A program made the position numbers and the translations under genes. From Paraburkholderia monticola (GTDB taxonomy: Bacteria; Pseudomonadota; Gammaproteobacteria; Burkholderiales; Burkholderiaceae): a stretch of 64,000 nucleotides of DNA. The notes below the pieces were generated by a model. The model was not told the origin of the DNA, did no database searches, and saw only the letters and a list, made by a program, of their open reading frames with translations. Below, piece after piece: positions 8,978-17,442 of this stretch (position 1 is the first letter of the stretch; each line of letters starts with the position of its first letter). The DNA lies in contig NZ_LRBG01000011.1 of NCBI RefSeq assembly GCF_001580545.1, positions 62,001 through 126,000 on the forward strand, in the 5' to 3' direction.

Positions 8978-10090
8978 ATGGCCAACTTCGACGTGCTGTT
9001 TAGTTCCTACCGGCTGAACGCCCTCGACTTGCCGAACCGCGTCGTCATGGCGCCGATGACTCGCTCCAGGTCTCCGGACGGCGTGCCGAGCGCCGAAGTC
9101 GCCAGCTACTATCGCCGCCGCGCGGAGAAGGGCGTCGGTCTCATCATCACGGAGGCGGCGGGGATCGGCCGTCCGGCCGCGCTCAATGAGCCCGATATGC
9201 CCCGCTTCCATGGCGAAGCGGCGCTCGCAGGCTGGAAGAAGGTGGTGGACGAGGTTCACGCGGCGGGTGGGCGCATCGCGCCGCAACTGGTTCATGTGGG
9301 ACACAAGCGCTCGAACCTGACACCCGACTGGACGCCATCCGCGCCGTATGAAAGCCCTTCGGGGTTGTCAGTGACAGGCGAGCGCATCAGCCAGCCGATG
9401 AGCGAATCCGATGTGGCCGATGCGATCGACGCCTTCGCGCGTGCAGCGTCGGATGCCGAAAGGCTCGGGTTCGATGCAATAGAACTGATGGGCGCGCATG
9501 GCTACCTCATCAATCAGTTCTTCTACGACCATCTGAACTTGCGCAACGACGGATATGGCGGCGCGACGCTCGTCGAACGCTCCCGGTTCGCGGTCGAGAT
9601 TCTGAAGGCGGTCCGGACGGTGGTCTCCCCCGGCTTCCCGGTGATTGTTCGTCTCTCGCAGTGGAAGCCGAAAGACTTCAATGCACGGCTTGCCGAGACG
9701 CCGAAGGCGCTGGAACAGTGGCTGACCGTGCTCGTCGAGGGCGGCGCGGACGCCTTCCATCTGTCGCAGCCAAGATTCTGGCAGCCCGCCTTCCCTGAGA
9801 TCGACCGAGAGCTGAATCTCGCCGGCTGGGCAAAGAAGCTCACGGGCGTGACCGCGATCACCGTCGGCGCCGTCGGTTTGTCTGGCGACGTGTACGAATC
9901 CCTTGCGGGCAAGAGCGCCCAAGCCACGTCGCTAAACGGACTGCTCGCGCGGCTGGAGCGCGACGAGTTCGATCTGGTGGCAGTCGGACGCGCGTTGTTG
10001 CAGGACCCCGCCTGGCTCGAGAAGGTACGGCGAAATCGCCTCGACCAGATTGCGGACTTCACGCCGACCGCGTTTGCCACCTTGCGTTAG
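8978..10090 (+). CDS. Old Yellow Enzyme family ene-reductase (NADH:flavin oxidoreductase)
   Basis: A 370-residue FMN-dependent TIM-barrel enzyme. Visible OYE motifs are LPNRVVMAPMTRSR near the N-terminus, QLVHVGH in the middle, the GAHGYLINQFFYDHLNLRND signature, and VGRALLQDP near the C-terminus that binds the FMN phosphate. Relatives (NemA, XenA/B) reduce activated alkenes, nitro-esters and quinones. It lies 15 bp behind the SDR with the same orientation, and a remnant of an NAD(P)-binding protein follows. The set resembles an electrophile-response operon under the divergent LysR gene. Confidence 0.94.
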   Translation: MANFDVLFSSYRLNALDLPNRVVMAPMTRSRSPDGVPSAEVASYYRRRAEKGVGLIITEAAGIGRPAALNEPDMPRFHGEAALAGWKKVVDEVHAAGGRIAPQLVHVGHKRSNLTPDWTPSAPYESPSGLSVTGERISQPMSESDVADAIDAFARAASDAERLGFDAIELMGAHGYLINQFFYDHLNLRNDGYGGATLVERSRFAVEILKAVRTVVSPGFPVIVRLSQWKPKDFNARLAETPKALEQWLTVLVEGGADAFHLSQPRFWQPAFPEIDRELNLAGWAKKLTGVTAITVGAVGLSGDVYESLAGKSAQATSLNGLLARLERDEFDLVAVGRALLQDPAWLEKVRRNRLDQIADFTPTAFATLR

Positions 10091-10145
10091 TCACTGCACC
10101 CGGTGGCCGAGACGATAACTCCGACTTCACTTGAAGGAACTCACC

Positions 10146-10433
10146 ATGACCTATTCCACGATCGGCTCCAGCGGCCTGGGCGCTGCGCTTGCCCGCCAGT
10201 TCGGTTGCAGCGGCATTGCCGTTGGCATTGCAAATACGCGCGGTCCGGAGTCGATCGAGACCATCGCAAAGCAACTGGCATCGCAGGTCACCGCGATGAC
10301 TCAGCAAGGTGTGCTCAGCAAGGACCTTCTCTTAGTCGCCGTTCCTCTGCGCACGAACAGCTCAGTCGACGCGAAGAACACCGACGACATCTCGCCGGAT
10401 GAACTGATTGGGCTCCTGAATATCCCGAGATAA
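10146..10433 (+). CDS. Truncated NAD(P)-binding (F420-reductase-like) protein, probable remnant
   Basis: A 95-residue frame. GAAGGAA 7 bp before ATG 10146 is a good ribosome site. The start, TYSTIGSSGLGAALARQF...GIAVGIANTRGPESI, matches the opening of Rossmann proteins annotated as NADPH-dependent F420 reductase or NAD(P)-binding domain 2, which usually run to about 200 residues. After residue 45 it jumps to a segment like LLLVAVPLRT that normally comes after the second beta-alpha unit, then ends early. This suggests an internal deletion plus loss of the C-terminal half. It may be non-functional although its translation start is intact. Confidence 0.6.
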   Translation: MTYSTIGSSGLGAALARQFGCSGIAVGIANTRGPESIETIAKQLASQVTAMTQQGVLSKDLLLVAVPLRTNSSVDAKNTDDISPDELIGLLNIPR

Positions 10434-10482
10434 TCGACGATGGGATTCTTAAGATGACGTAGGTGCGCCTCACCCCGTAACG

Positions 10483-11370
10483 TCACGCGACTTTCGCGAA
10501 CTGGCCACGGGAGGCTGCGTCTTTCGACATCGATTCACGCACGCAGCGCGCGAACTCCAGTGCCGCCGGCTGGGCCGTCCTGGGCAAGCGCAGACAGATG
10601 GCGAATGGCGGCAGCGCGGGCAAGCCGGCCGGGTGGGGCGAGAGCGTTTCCAGGTCTGCCGGCACCGTCGAGGCGAGCCAGGCCGTGATCGCGAGTCCCG
10701 CTCGCACGGTGGCGGCGGTCGCCTCGATGTTGCCGCTCTCGAATACGGTGCGCCAGGCAATGCCTTCGTCCGCGAGAGCGCCGAGTACCACGGGACGGAA
10801 TGCGCAGCGTTCGTCCACCATCGAAAGCGGTAACGGCCGCTTCTGCCACGCGTCGCTGCCGCGGCCCTTTACCCACACCAGCGGCTCGATATGAACCACT
10901 TCACCTTCGGCTTCGCTCGCGACGTATTCGACCAGCGACACGTCAATGCGGCCGTTATTCACCGCTTCGCCCAGTTCCGGCGATGCCGCGCACACCAGCG
11001 AAATCTCCACGTGTGGATGCGCTTCGGCGAACGCTTTCATCGCGGGCGCGAGCGGTGTGACGAGATCGTAGGGCACGCCGACGCGCAAGCTGCCGCGCAG
11101 CGATTCGCTCATCATGTCGGCCCAGATTTCGTCGTTCAGTCGCAGCAGTTCGCGCGCCTTGACGAGAAACTGCTCGCCTTGCCGTGAGAGTTCCAGCTTG
11201 CGCGTCTTACGCACGAACAGCAGGCAGTCCAGCAAGTCTTCGAGGCGTTTCACCTGCTGACTGACGGCACCTTGAGTCATGTGCAACTGATTCGCGGCGA
11301 CGGTCATGCTGCCGCTATCCGCAACGGCGACGAACGTACGGATCAGATCGAGATCGAAGTTTCGAGTCAT
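10483..11370 (-). CDS. LysR-family transcriptional regulator
   Basis: A 295-residue LysR protein with an N-terminal HTH (LIRTFVAVADSGSMTVAANQLHMTQGAVSQQVKRLEDLL) and an effector domain. The start at 11370 (MTRNFDLDL) is the usual LysR position; an in-frame codon 36 bp upstream lacks support. It is divergent from a LysE-type exporter with only about 100 bp between, so it probably controls that exporter and itself. A 7-bp inverted repeat lies in the shared promoter region. Confidence 0.93.
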   Translation of the reverse strand: MTRNFDLDLIRTFVAVADSGSMTVAANQLHMTQGAVSQQVKRLEDLLDCLLFVRKTRKLELSRQGEQFLVKARELLRLNDEIWADMMSESLRGSLRVGVPYDLVTPLAPAMKAFAEAHPHVEISLVCAASPELGEAVNNGRIDVSLVEYVASEAEGEVVHIEPLVWVKGRGSDAWQKRPLPLSMVDERCAFRPVVLGALADEGIAWRTVFESGNIEATAATVRAGLAITAWLASTVPADLETLSPHPAGLPALPPFAICLRLPRTAQPAALEFARCVRESMSKDAASRGQFAKVA

Positions 11371-11389
11371 TGACGCATTACGCTGCCTA

Positions 11390-11419
11390 ATGAAAGTCAT
11401 CAACACTATTCGCTTTCAT
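11390..11419. promoter_or_regulatory. Inverted repeat in LysR/LysE divergent promoter
   Basis: ATGAAAG (11390-11396) and CTTTCAT (11413-11419) are perfect inverted arms separated by 16 bp, 20 bp upstream of the LysR start and 53 bp upstream of the LysE start. Arrangement and place fit a LysR operator; no experimental support. Confidence 0.4.
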
Positions 11420-11471
11420 AATGCGCTGCTGTTCCATACAGTGCAAGCGTCGAACACTCGAATGCGCGCCG

Positions 11472-12065
11472 ATGACTTCCTCCATCTTTCCGCTTTTTCT
11501 GTTCGTCGCCGTCGCGACCGTGACGCCCGGCGGCGCAACCACGCTGGCCACCGCGTCGGGAGCTCGCTTCGGTTTTGCGCGCTCGATTCCGCTGATGCTC
11601 GGCATCGCCATGGGTCTCGCCGTGCTTGCTGCCGTTGCCGCGCTCGGGCTCGGCAAGCTGCTGCTCGCGATGCCTGCGTTGCAAACCATCGTGAAAGCGC
11701 TCGGTTCCGCGTATCTGCTGTGGCTCGCGTGGCGCATCGCGCGGAGCGGGGCGCCGAACGCGGGCAGCGGCCCAGCGCGGCCGGTCAGCCTCGTCAACGG
11801 CATCCTGCTGTTGTGGCTCAATCCGAAAAGCTGGGCGATGACGGTTGCTGCCGCGGCGTCGTTTGCGCTGCTCTCCAGCAGTCCGAACCGGCTCGCGATG
11901 CTGCTCGGCGCGTCGTTCGGACTTGCCGCCTGCGCCTCGCTCGCGCTGTGGTGTGCGCTCGGGGTGGTTCTCGCGGGGCTCTTTCGAACGCCGCGCCACT
12001 GGCGCATTTTCAACTTCGCCATGGGCGCGTTGTTGGCCGTATCAGTCATCCCGACCTGGAGATAG
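11472..12065 (+). CDS. LysE/RhtB-family amino-acid exporter
   Basis: A 197-residue, about six-helix inner-membrane protein. It has the family opening (FPLFLFVAVATVTPGGATTLATASGARFG, with the usual PGP replaced by PGG) and the NGILLLWLNPKSW loop after helix 3, which corresponds to the family's NPK motif. ATG 11472 is preferred because relatives start there. Such proteins export amino acids or analogues. The divergent LysR gene is the probable regulator and the cupin gene starts 2 bp after the stop, suggesting a two-gene transcript. Confidence 0.9.
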   Translation: MTSSIFPLFLFVAVATVTPGGATTLATASGARFGFARSIPLMLGIAMGLAVLAAVAALGLGKLLLAMPALQTIVKALGSAYLLWLAWRIARSGAPNAGSGPARPVSLVNGILLLWLNPKSWAMTVAAAASFALLSSSPNRLAMLLGASFGLAACASLALWCALGVVLAGLFRTPRHWRIFNFAMGALLAVSVIPTWR

Positions 12066-12067
12066 CC

Positions 12068-12451
12068 GTGTCTGCTCATCTGTTTGCCGAATCATTCGAC
12101 CTCGAAGCCGCATTCGGCGATGTGTCGGAATACTGGTCGCCCAAAGTCGTGGCCCAGATCAACGACCAATATGTGAAGGTCGCGAAAGTGCGCGGACAGC
12201 TCGTCTGGCACGATCATGCGCACGAAGACGAACTGTTCTTCGTCGTGCGGGGCCACCTCAGGATCGAATATGAAGGCGGTCGTAGCGTCGATCTGCCGGC
12301 CGGTTCGATGCACGTGGTGCCGCGCGGCAAGCTGCACAATCCGGTTGCCGACGAGGAATGCTGGATCGTCCTGATCGAGCCCGTGCAGACGAAGCACACA
12401 GGCGACGTCGAGTCGCCGCTGACCCGGACAATCGAGGAGCAGTTGCGGTAG
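12068..12451 (+). CDS. Cupin-domain protein
   Basis: A 127-residue single-domain cupin. The metal-binding motif 1 is seen as HDHAHEDELFFVVRGHLRIEY and motif 2 as LPAGSMHVVPRGKLHNPVA; both carry His residues suited to a bound metal. The start is a GTG at 12068, 2 bp after the LysE stop, with TGGAGAT about 5 bp upstream; no ATG is near. Cupins of this small type are enzymes or sensors of unclear substrate. Tight coupling suggests it acts with the exporter. Confidence 0.85.
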   Translation: MSAHLFAESFDLEAAFGDVSEYWSPKVVAQINDQYVKVAKVRGQLVWHDHAHEDELFFVVRGHLRIEYEGGRSVDLPAGSMHVVPRGKLHNPVADEECWIVLIEPVQTKHTGDVESPLTRTIEEQLR

Positions 12452-12539
12452 TCACGCTGAGTTCACCCTAGGCAGGCTGCGCTACGTGCACTAGTCTTTA
12501 GCATGCAAAGCGCTGAGCGCAGCGGTTGGAGATTCGGCT

Positions 12540-13028
12540 ATGAACGGTAAAGCTCTGGTTGCCACGGTCTTGCTGCTGGCTGGATTCATCGGCCCCGAGC
12601 TGTCCGCATTTTCTCAGTCGGCGCCCCCGACGTCCGAGACTGCGAAGCAGACCGAAGCGCTGGTCGACAAAGCCGCCGCATTGATTGACAGCAAAGGCAA
12701 GGCTGCGTTTTCCGAGTTCAGAGTCAAAGACAGCGAGTGGCTGCATGGGGACACGTATCTATTCGCGTACGATCTGAAGGCAAATGTATTGTTGAACGCA
12801 GCCTTCCCAGCCCGGGAGGGGACCAATGTCCACGGTCAGAAAGATACCAATGGCAAGGCGTTTCATGACGCGATGATCCAGGCGGTTCAAACGAAGGGGT
12901 CGGGCTGGGTCGATTACATGTTCCTGAGACCCGGTCAGACTCAACCATCGCATAAATGGACCTATGTGAAGGCAGTCAAGATCGACGGCGTGCCAGGCCT
13001 GGTGGGTTCGGGCTTCTATTCGGACTAG
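12540..13028 (+). CDS. Secreted single-cache-domain protein
   Basis: A 162-residue protein with a signal peptide (residues 1-27, ending at AFSQ). The mature part is a lone cache (sCache_2-like) domain: an N-terminal helix TSETAKQTEALVDKAAALID, then GDTYLFAYDLKANVLLNAAFP, GQKDTNGKAFHD and WVDYMFLRPG...KWTYVKAV...GSGFY. In receptors this domain binds small carboxylates. Here it has no membrane anchor or output domain, so it would be a free periplasmic binding module. TGGAGA upstream supports the start. It is convergent with an orphan histidine kinase; a functional link is only a guess. Confidence 0.82.
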   Translation: MNGKALVATVLLLAGFIGPELSAFSQSAPPTSETAKQTEALVDKAAALIDSKGKAAFSEFRVKDSEWLHGDTYLFAYDLKANVLLNAAFPAREGTNVHGQKDTNGKAFHDAMIQAVQTKGSGWVDYMFLRPGQTQPSHKWTYVKAVKIDGVPGLVGSGFYSD

Positions 13029-13101
13029 GTTCACGCCTCGGCTGATCGCCGCAGACCACCGGGCGCGGGTACCGGTTCATTCACTCTTTCACGTGCCACG
13101 T

Positions 13102-14220
13102 TCACCGCGGCAAAGACACGGAAAAAGTTGTCTCCGTATCGTCGGAGCGCGTTTCGATAGCACCATGGTGAGCCTTGGCAATTTCGCTTGCGATATACAG
13201 CCCCAATCCGAGGTTGCCGATCCGCTCATCTTCACCTTGTCGATCCGGTCCTCGCATCAGAGGATCGAAGATGCGGGCCAGCGTTGCGCTTCCGATCGCA
13301 GCTCCACGGTTGCTGACATCGATACGGACATTCGTTGCCTCACCAGTTACCGTCACGCGCACCGGCTTGTCTTGCGCTCCATACTTGAGGGCATTGAGTA
13401 CGAGATTGCCAAGCAGTTGCTGCAGGCGTGGACCATCCCAGTCTCCCTGCGAGTCACCACTCGCGTCAAAATCGATCTGCCTGTCAGGATGAATTGCGCG
13501 CAACTCCTCGACTTCGTCAGCAAGCACATCCGCCAGATTGATATGGGTAGGGATGACGTTGATGCCGAGGCCAAGTCGGGTTCGATTGAATTCGGTGAGG
13601 TCGTCAAGTAACGCCTGAATCCGGGCCCCACTGCGTATCAGGCGGCCAGCGGCCCTGGATACCTGCTCCCCCGCGTTGAGTAGCGACAAATACGACGCGG
13701 TGACCTGAATCGCTTGCAGAGGGCTGCGGATGTCGTGCCCCAGCATGCCCAGCAGAAGGTTGCGGTTCTGCTCGATCTGCGCGTTGAAGGAGGTGACCGA
13801 TTCGGCGAGGGCGTGATCGATCGCTTCGTTAAAGCGGATGACGTCGTTCAGATCGGGCACTGCCGGCTCGCAGTCATCCATCCACAGGCGAAGCACACTG
13901 GCGCGCAAGGCGCGATATTCGGCGGCGAGCTGGTTCAGGTTGAAGCCCGCCCGTGCGCGCAGAACGCCGTGCTTTTGCGCGGCTGTTTCTTCTGTTGGAT
14001 CGATCAGGCCGGTACCTCGACCCATGGATTTTTCGCGCTGGGCTTCGCGCGATTGCGAGGTACTCATATCCTTTGCAGCATCTTGCAGGATCGCCGCCAC
14101 CTGCTCGCGCAGCTCCGGCGATTCCATATGTTCCGCAGCCGGTAAAAGGGTGGCCGCAAACGCCTCCCATTGTTTCGAAATCGGCTCCAGATCTCGCAAG
14201 ATAAAGTCTGAAAGTCGCAT
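13102..14220 (-). CDS. Soluble orphan sensor histidine kinase with RsbRD_N-like sensor region
   Basis: A 372-residue kinase with no membrane helices. Residues 1-145 are helical and look like the RsbRD_N/globin-coupled-like input region. The H-box is LLLGMLGHDIRSPLQ with His162, the N-box is LLGNLVLNALKYGA, and a G-box (NLGLGLYIASEIAKAHHG) follows near the end. Start ATG 14220 has GAGGGAG upstream; a TTG 15 bp earlier is possible. No response-regulator gene is next to it, so its partner must be elsewhere. The signal is unknown, probably cytoplasmic. Confidence 0.9.
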   Translation of the reverse strand: MRLSDFILRDLEPISKQWEAFAATLLPAAEHMESPELREQVAAILQDAAKDMSTSQSREAQREKSMGRGTGLIDPTEETAAQKHGVLRARAGFNLNQLAAEYRALRASVLRLWMDDCEPAVPDLNDVIRFNEAIDHALAESVTSFNAQIEQNRNLLLGMLGHDIRSPLQAIQVTASYLSLLNAGEQVSRAAGRLIRSGARIQALLDDLTEFNRTRLGLGINVIPTHINLADVLADEVEELRAIHPDRQIDFDASGDSQGDWDGPRLQQLLGNLVLNALKYGAQDKPVRVTVTGEATNVRIDVSNRGAAIGSATLARIFDPLMRGPDRQGEDERIGNLGLGLYIASEIAKAHHGAIETRSDDTETTFSVSLPR

Positions 14221-14303
14221 GCCTGGCTCCCTCAACAGGAAACGGATGTCACTCGGCCGTGGTCAGCGTAGCTATGCTACACGCAGAATCGGCCGCCAGA
14301 GCG

Positions 14304-15296
14304 CTAGCAGCTTTGGGAGACTCGCCGCCCGGCATGCTGGCGACTGCGCTTGCGAACGGCGGCTTCATCCTTCTCTGTCGCCGCAGCGCTTCGCGCAAGT
14401 TTGAGCGCCTTCTGGTCACGTTCAAGCTGCATTCTCATGTGCCGCATGAACTGCCTCGCGGTTTCCGTGAGTGGGGTGCCGGGGCGAAACACCAGGACTC
14501 CTGTGAACATGACCTCGACGTCAATCGGCTTCACGACGAGACCTCGGGCCTCGAAGTCCAGCGTCACGATCGGATGAGCGATGCCTATACCCACTCCCGC
14601 GAGCGCCAGTTCACAGACCGTGTGCGAATACGGCGTCTCGACGACCGGCTTGAGGCGGATCTCGCGCGCTGTGAGCTGTGTTTCCAGGCGAAGCCTCGTG
14701 CTGTCTTCGGGATTCAGCGCAATGAAGGGAAATTCAGGGAGGTCCTCGACTGCAATGAACGGACGAGCGGCCAAAGGGTGATGCCGGTTCATCACTGCGA
14801 CAGCCGGCATACGCGCGAATACCGAGTGCTCCAGGCCGGCCATCGACATTTCGTCGGACATCAGGCCGAAATCCACCTGGCCCGCCGAGACCTTCTCATG
14901 CACTTCGCGCGAGCTCATTACCTGTAGCGATATTTGCACGTTTTTCGACGGAGCATCGAACGCCGCGATGACGCGAGGCAGAAAACCTGTGCCGAGTGCC
15001 GGCAGACAGGCGACCGCCAGCCGCCCCAATCCGTAGGATCGCAAACTACGAATTCGATGCTCGATGACCTCGAATCCGCGGAAATATTGGTCTACCTCCC
15101 GCATCAGGGCGACGGCTTCCTGGGTAGGAACGAGCCGGCTGCGTACCCGCTCGAACAGCGCGAAGTCCGCCATGGTTTCCAGACGCCTGATGGCCTGGCT
15201 CACAGCCGGTTGCGAAATGCCGAGCAGGGCAGCCGCTTTGCTCGTGCTTCCCGCGGTCATGACCGCCCTGAACACTTCGATATCCCTGATCCTCAT
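14304..15296 (-). CDS. LysR-family transcriptional regulator
   Basis: A 330-residue LysR protein. The HTH is at residues 1-60 (IEVFRAVMTAGSTSKAAALLGISQPAVSQAIRRLE), followed by the effector domain and an unusually long basic C-terminal tail of about 30 residues (RSAAATEKDEAAVRKRSRQH...). It is divergent from a cystathionine-lyase-like gene and an amino-acid importer and is the probable regulator of that operon. By position and by the genes it faces, its effector may be a sulfur amino acid or its derivative; this is inference. Confidence 0.93.
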   Translation of the reverse strand: MRIRDIEVFRAVMTAGSTSKAAALLGISQPAVSQAIRRLETMADFALFERVRSRLVPTQEAVALMREVDQYFRGFEVIEHRIRSLRSYGLGRLAVACLPALGTGFLPRVIAAFDAPSKNVQISLQVMSSREVHEKVSAGQVDFGLMSDEMSMAGLEHSVFARMPAVAVMNRHHPLAARPFIAVEDLPEFPFIALNPEDSTRLRLETQLTAREIRLKPVVETPYSHTVCELALAGVGIGIAHPIVTLDFEARGLVVKPIDVEVMFTGVLVFRPGTPLTETARQFMRHMRMQLERDQKALKLARSAAATEKDEAAVRKRSRQHAGRRVSQSC

Positions 15297-15394
15297 AACC
15301 TGTACTTATTGACCTAATTATTTCCGATGTTGATGCAAGCTCGGGCGAAAGTAAACTGCAGTCGTCAATACGCCGCCAGGCAATCACCGAGAGC

Positions 15395-16561
15395 ATGATG
15401 ACAAGACAAAACCAGAAAGCGCCGCAGCCGTTCCGCAGTCTGTCCCCAGCCGTGATGCGGGCATCCACGGTCGTATTCAATTCTCTGGCCGAGTTTGCGC
15501 ACCGTAAAGAGCGGCAGCCGGACGGTTACAGCTATGGCATCACCGGAACCCCAACGGCTCGCCAACTGGAGCAGCGTATCGCCGAACTCGAAGGCGGTGC
15601 GCATTGCGTGGTGACGCCCTCTGGTCAGTCCGCGTTGATGACGACCGTGATGGGATTCGTGCGCGGTGGCGATCACCTGCTCGTGTCTGCTGCCTGCTAC
15701 GGCGCGTTGAAGACGTTCGCGGACAAGTGGCTGGCGCACTTCAACGTCGAAGTCGAACTGTATCCGCCTGCCATCGGGGCTGAGATCAGCGACTACATCA
15801 AGCCCAACACCCGCATGATCTGCATCGAGTCGCCGGGCACGGTGACGATGGAGATGCCCGACATCCCGGCGATCGTGGAAGCCGCGAAACGTCACGGTGT
15901 ATTGACGATGATGGACAACACATGGGGAAGTCCGCTTGCTTTCAAGCCGCTCGAACACGGTGTGGACTTCAGCATTGAAGCAGCGACGAAATTCTTCGGT
16001 GGCCATTCGGATTTGCTGATGGGCTGCATCAGCATGAACGACGCGCAGTACTACGCGGCCGTGCGCGAGACGCAGAGCATTCTCGGCCAGCAGACCAGTC
16101 CAGACGACTGCTTCCTCGTGATGCGCGGTTTGGAAACCCTCAAGGTCCGCTTCGCCGCCCAGAGCGCCTCGACGCTGCAGATTGCGAGGGAGCTCGAACG
16201 CCATCCTGAAGTGAGCAAGGTACTGTTCCCGGCGCTACTGTCGGATGCCGGCCACGCCATCTGGAAGCGGGACTTTTCGAGCAGCGGTTGTCTCTTCTCC
16301 CTGATTCTCCAGCCCGCGCCGGAGGCAGCGTTCAGCGCGTTCTTCGATGCGCTCCAGCTATTCGCCATCGGTGCAAGCTGGGGAGGCGTGCATAGCCTCG
16401 CTGCCTACTATCCGGCCCCGTTGCAGGCCGAGCGCGCGTTCCCGCTGACCGACCGGCCGATCGTGCGTCTTTCGATCGGGCTGGAGGACCCGGCGATGCT
16501 GCTTGAAGACCTGTGTGGCGGTCTCGACGCATTCAGACGAACCCGCGCAACCGGTGCCTGA
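15395..16561 (+). CDS. Cystathionine beta-lyase-like PLP enzyme (Cys/Met metabolism family)
   Basis: A 388-residue member of the Cys/Met metabolism PLP family. The PLP lysine is Lys199 in EAATKFFGGHSD; phosphate-binding TPSGQSAL (74-81) and the Asp of MMDNTWGSP (174) are in place. The sequence fits the MetC type of the family, which splits cystathionine or cystine to pyruvate, ammonia and a thiol. A second ATG at 15398 is an equal start choice. It lies first in an operon with a polar amino-acid importer, so it may degrade the imported cystine or related compound and not serve methionine synthesis. Confidence 0.88.
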   Translation: MMTRQNQKAPQPFRSLSPAVMRASTVVFNSLAEFAHRKERQPDGYSYGITGTPTARQLEQRIAELEGGAHCVVTPSGQSALMTTVMGFVRGGDHLLVSAACYGALKTFADKWLAHFNVEVELYPPAIGAEISDYIKPNTRMICIESPGTVTMEMPDIPAIVEAAKRHGVLTMMDNTWGSPLAFKPLEHGVDFSIEAATKFFGGHSDLLMGCISMNDAQYYAAVRETQSILGQQTSPDDCFLVMRGLETLKVRFAAQSASTLQIARELERHPEVSKVLFPALLSDAGHAIWKRDFSSSGCLFSLILQPAPEAAFSAFFDALQLFAIGASWGGVHSLAAYYPAPLQAERAFPLTDRPIVRLSIGLEDPAMLLEDLCGGLDAFRRTRATGA

Positions 16562-16600
16562 AATTTTTCCGTTCAACTGACCTGGACTAGTGAGTACGAG

Positions 16601-17440
16601 ATGAAAACAACCGATGGATGGAGACCCGCTCTCACGATAGCGAGTTTCGTGGCGCTTTGCGCAGCGTTCAGCTTTCCCGCTACTGTGCGAGCGGCCGACA
16701 TGCTGGCTCAGGCGAAGGCGAACGGCACATTGCGGGTGGCCAACACGCAGAGCAGTCCACCATGGAGCATGCTTGACGAAAGCAATAATCCTGTCGGCTA
16801 TGACGTCGCAATTGCAAGGGAAGTCGGCAAGCGCATTGGCGTGCCGAATGTCGTATTCGTCGCCGATTCGTTCAAGAACTTCGTGGAAGGGTTGAAGACG
16901 GGTAAGTACGACCTGGTCATGAACGATCTCACACCGACGCCTGAACGCGAGCAACAGGTTGATTTCGGCGATCCATACGGCGTGGAGGATTTCCGCATTT
17001 TCGTACCCGCGAGCAACACCGACATCAAGGGAAAAGACTCGCTTAAAGGCAAACGGGTGGGCGTGGTCACCGGCTCCAGCAATGAAATATGGGCACGAGC
17101 ACACCTGAATGACTCGGATATCCGTTCCTACGACAATGGGGCGCTCATTTTCAACGATCTCGGCAGTGGGCGCATCGACGCGGTGATCATTTCTCACTTC
17201 GGCGGCATGAAGTACGCCAACGTCAACCACTTACCCGTGAAGGAAGTAGGCGAACCCTTGATCTATCAGCTATCAGCGCCGGCTATGGTGAAAGGCCAAC
17301 CGGCCTTACGCGCAGCCATCAATAAGGCGATCGCGGAAATGATGGCTGACGGGACGATCCAGACCATTGCGAAGAAGTGGGTCGGGCGCGATTACGACAT
17401 GGCCGGCACGATCGCCAAAGCCAAGGCGCAGAAGGAGTAA
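16601..17440 (+). CDS. Amino-acid ABC transporter, substrate-binding protein
   Basis: A 279-residue periplasmic binding protein (SBP_bac_3). The signal peptide is residues 1-31 (ending VRAAD). The mature part has the family motifs GTLRVANTQSSPPWSMLDESNNPVGYDVAIAREVGKRIGV and LKGKRVGVVTGSSNEIWA. It begins 39 bp after the lyase gene and ends 2 bp before the permease start. Similar proteins bind polar amino acids, cystine or glutamine. The neighbouring lyase favours a sulfur amino acid. Confidence 0.94.
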   Translation: MKTTDGWRPALTIASFVALCAAFSFPATVRAADMLAQAKANGTLRVANTQSSPPWSMLDESNNPVGYDVAIAREVGKRIGVPNVVFVADSFKNFVEGLKTGKYDLVMNDLTPTPEREQQVDFGDPYGVEDFRIFVPASNTDIKGKDSLKGKRVGVVTGSSNEIWARAHLNDSDIRSYDNGALIFNDLGSGRIDAVIISHFGGMKYANVNHLPVKEVGEPLIYQLSAPAMVKGQPALRAAINKAIAEMMADGTIQTIAKKWVGRDYDMAGTIAKAKAQKE

Positions 17441-17442
17441 TC

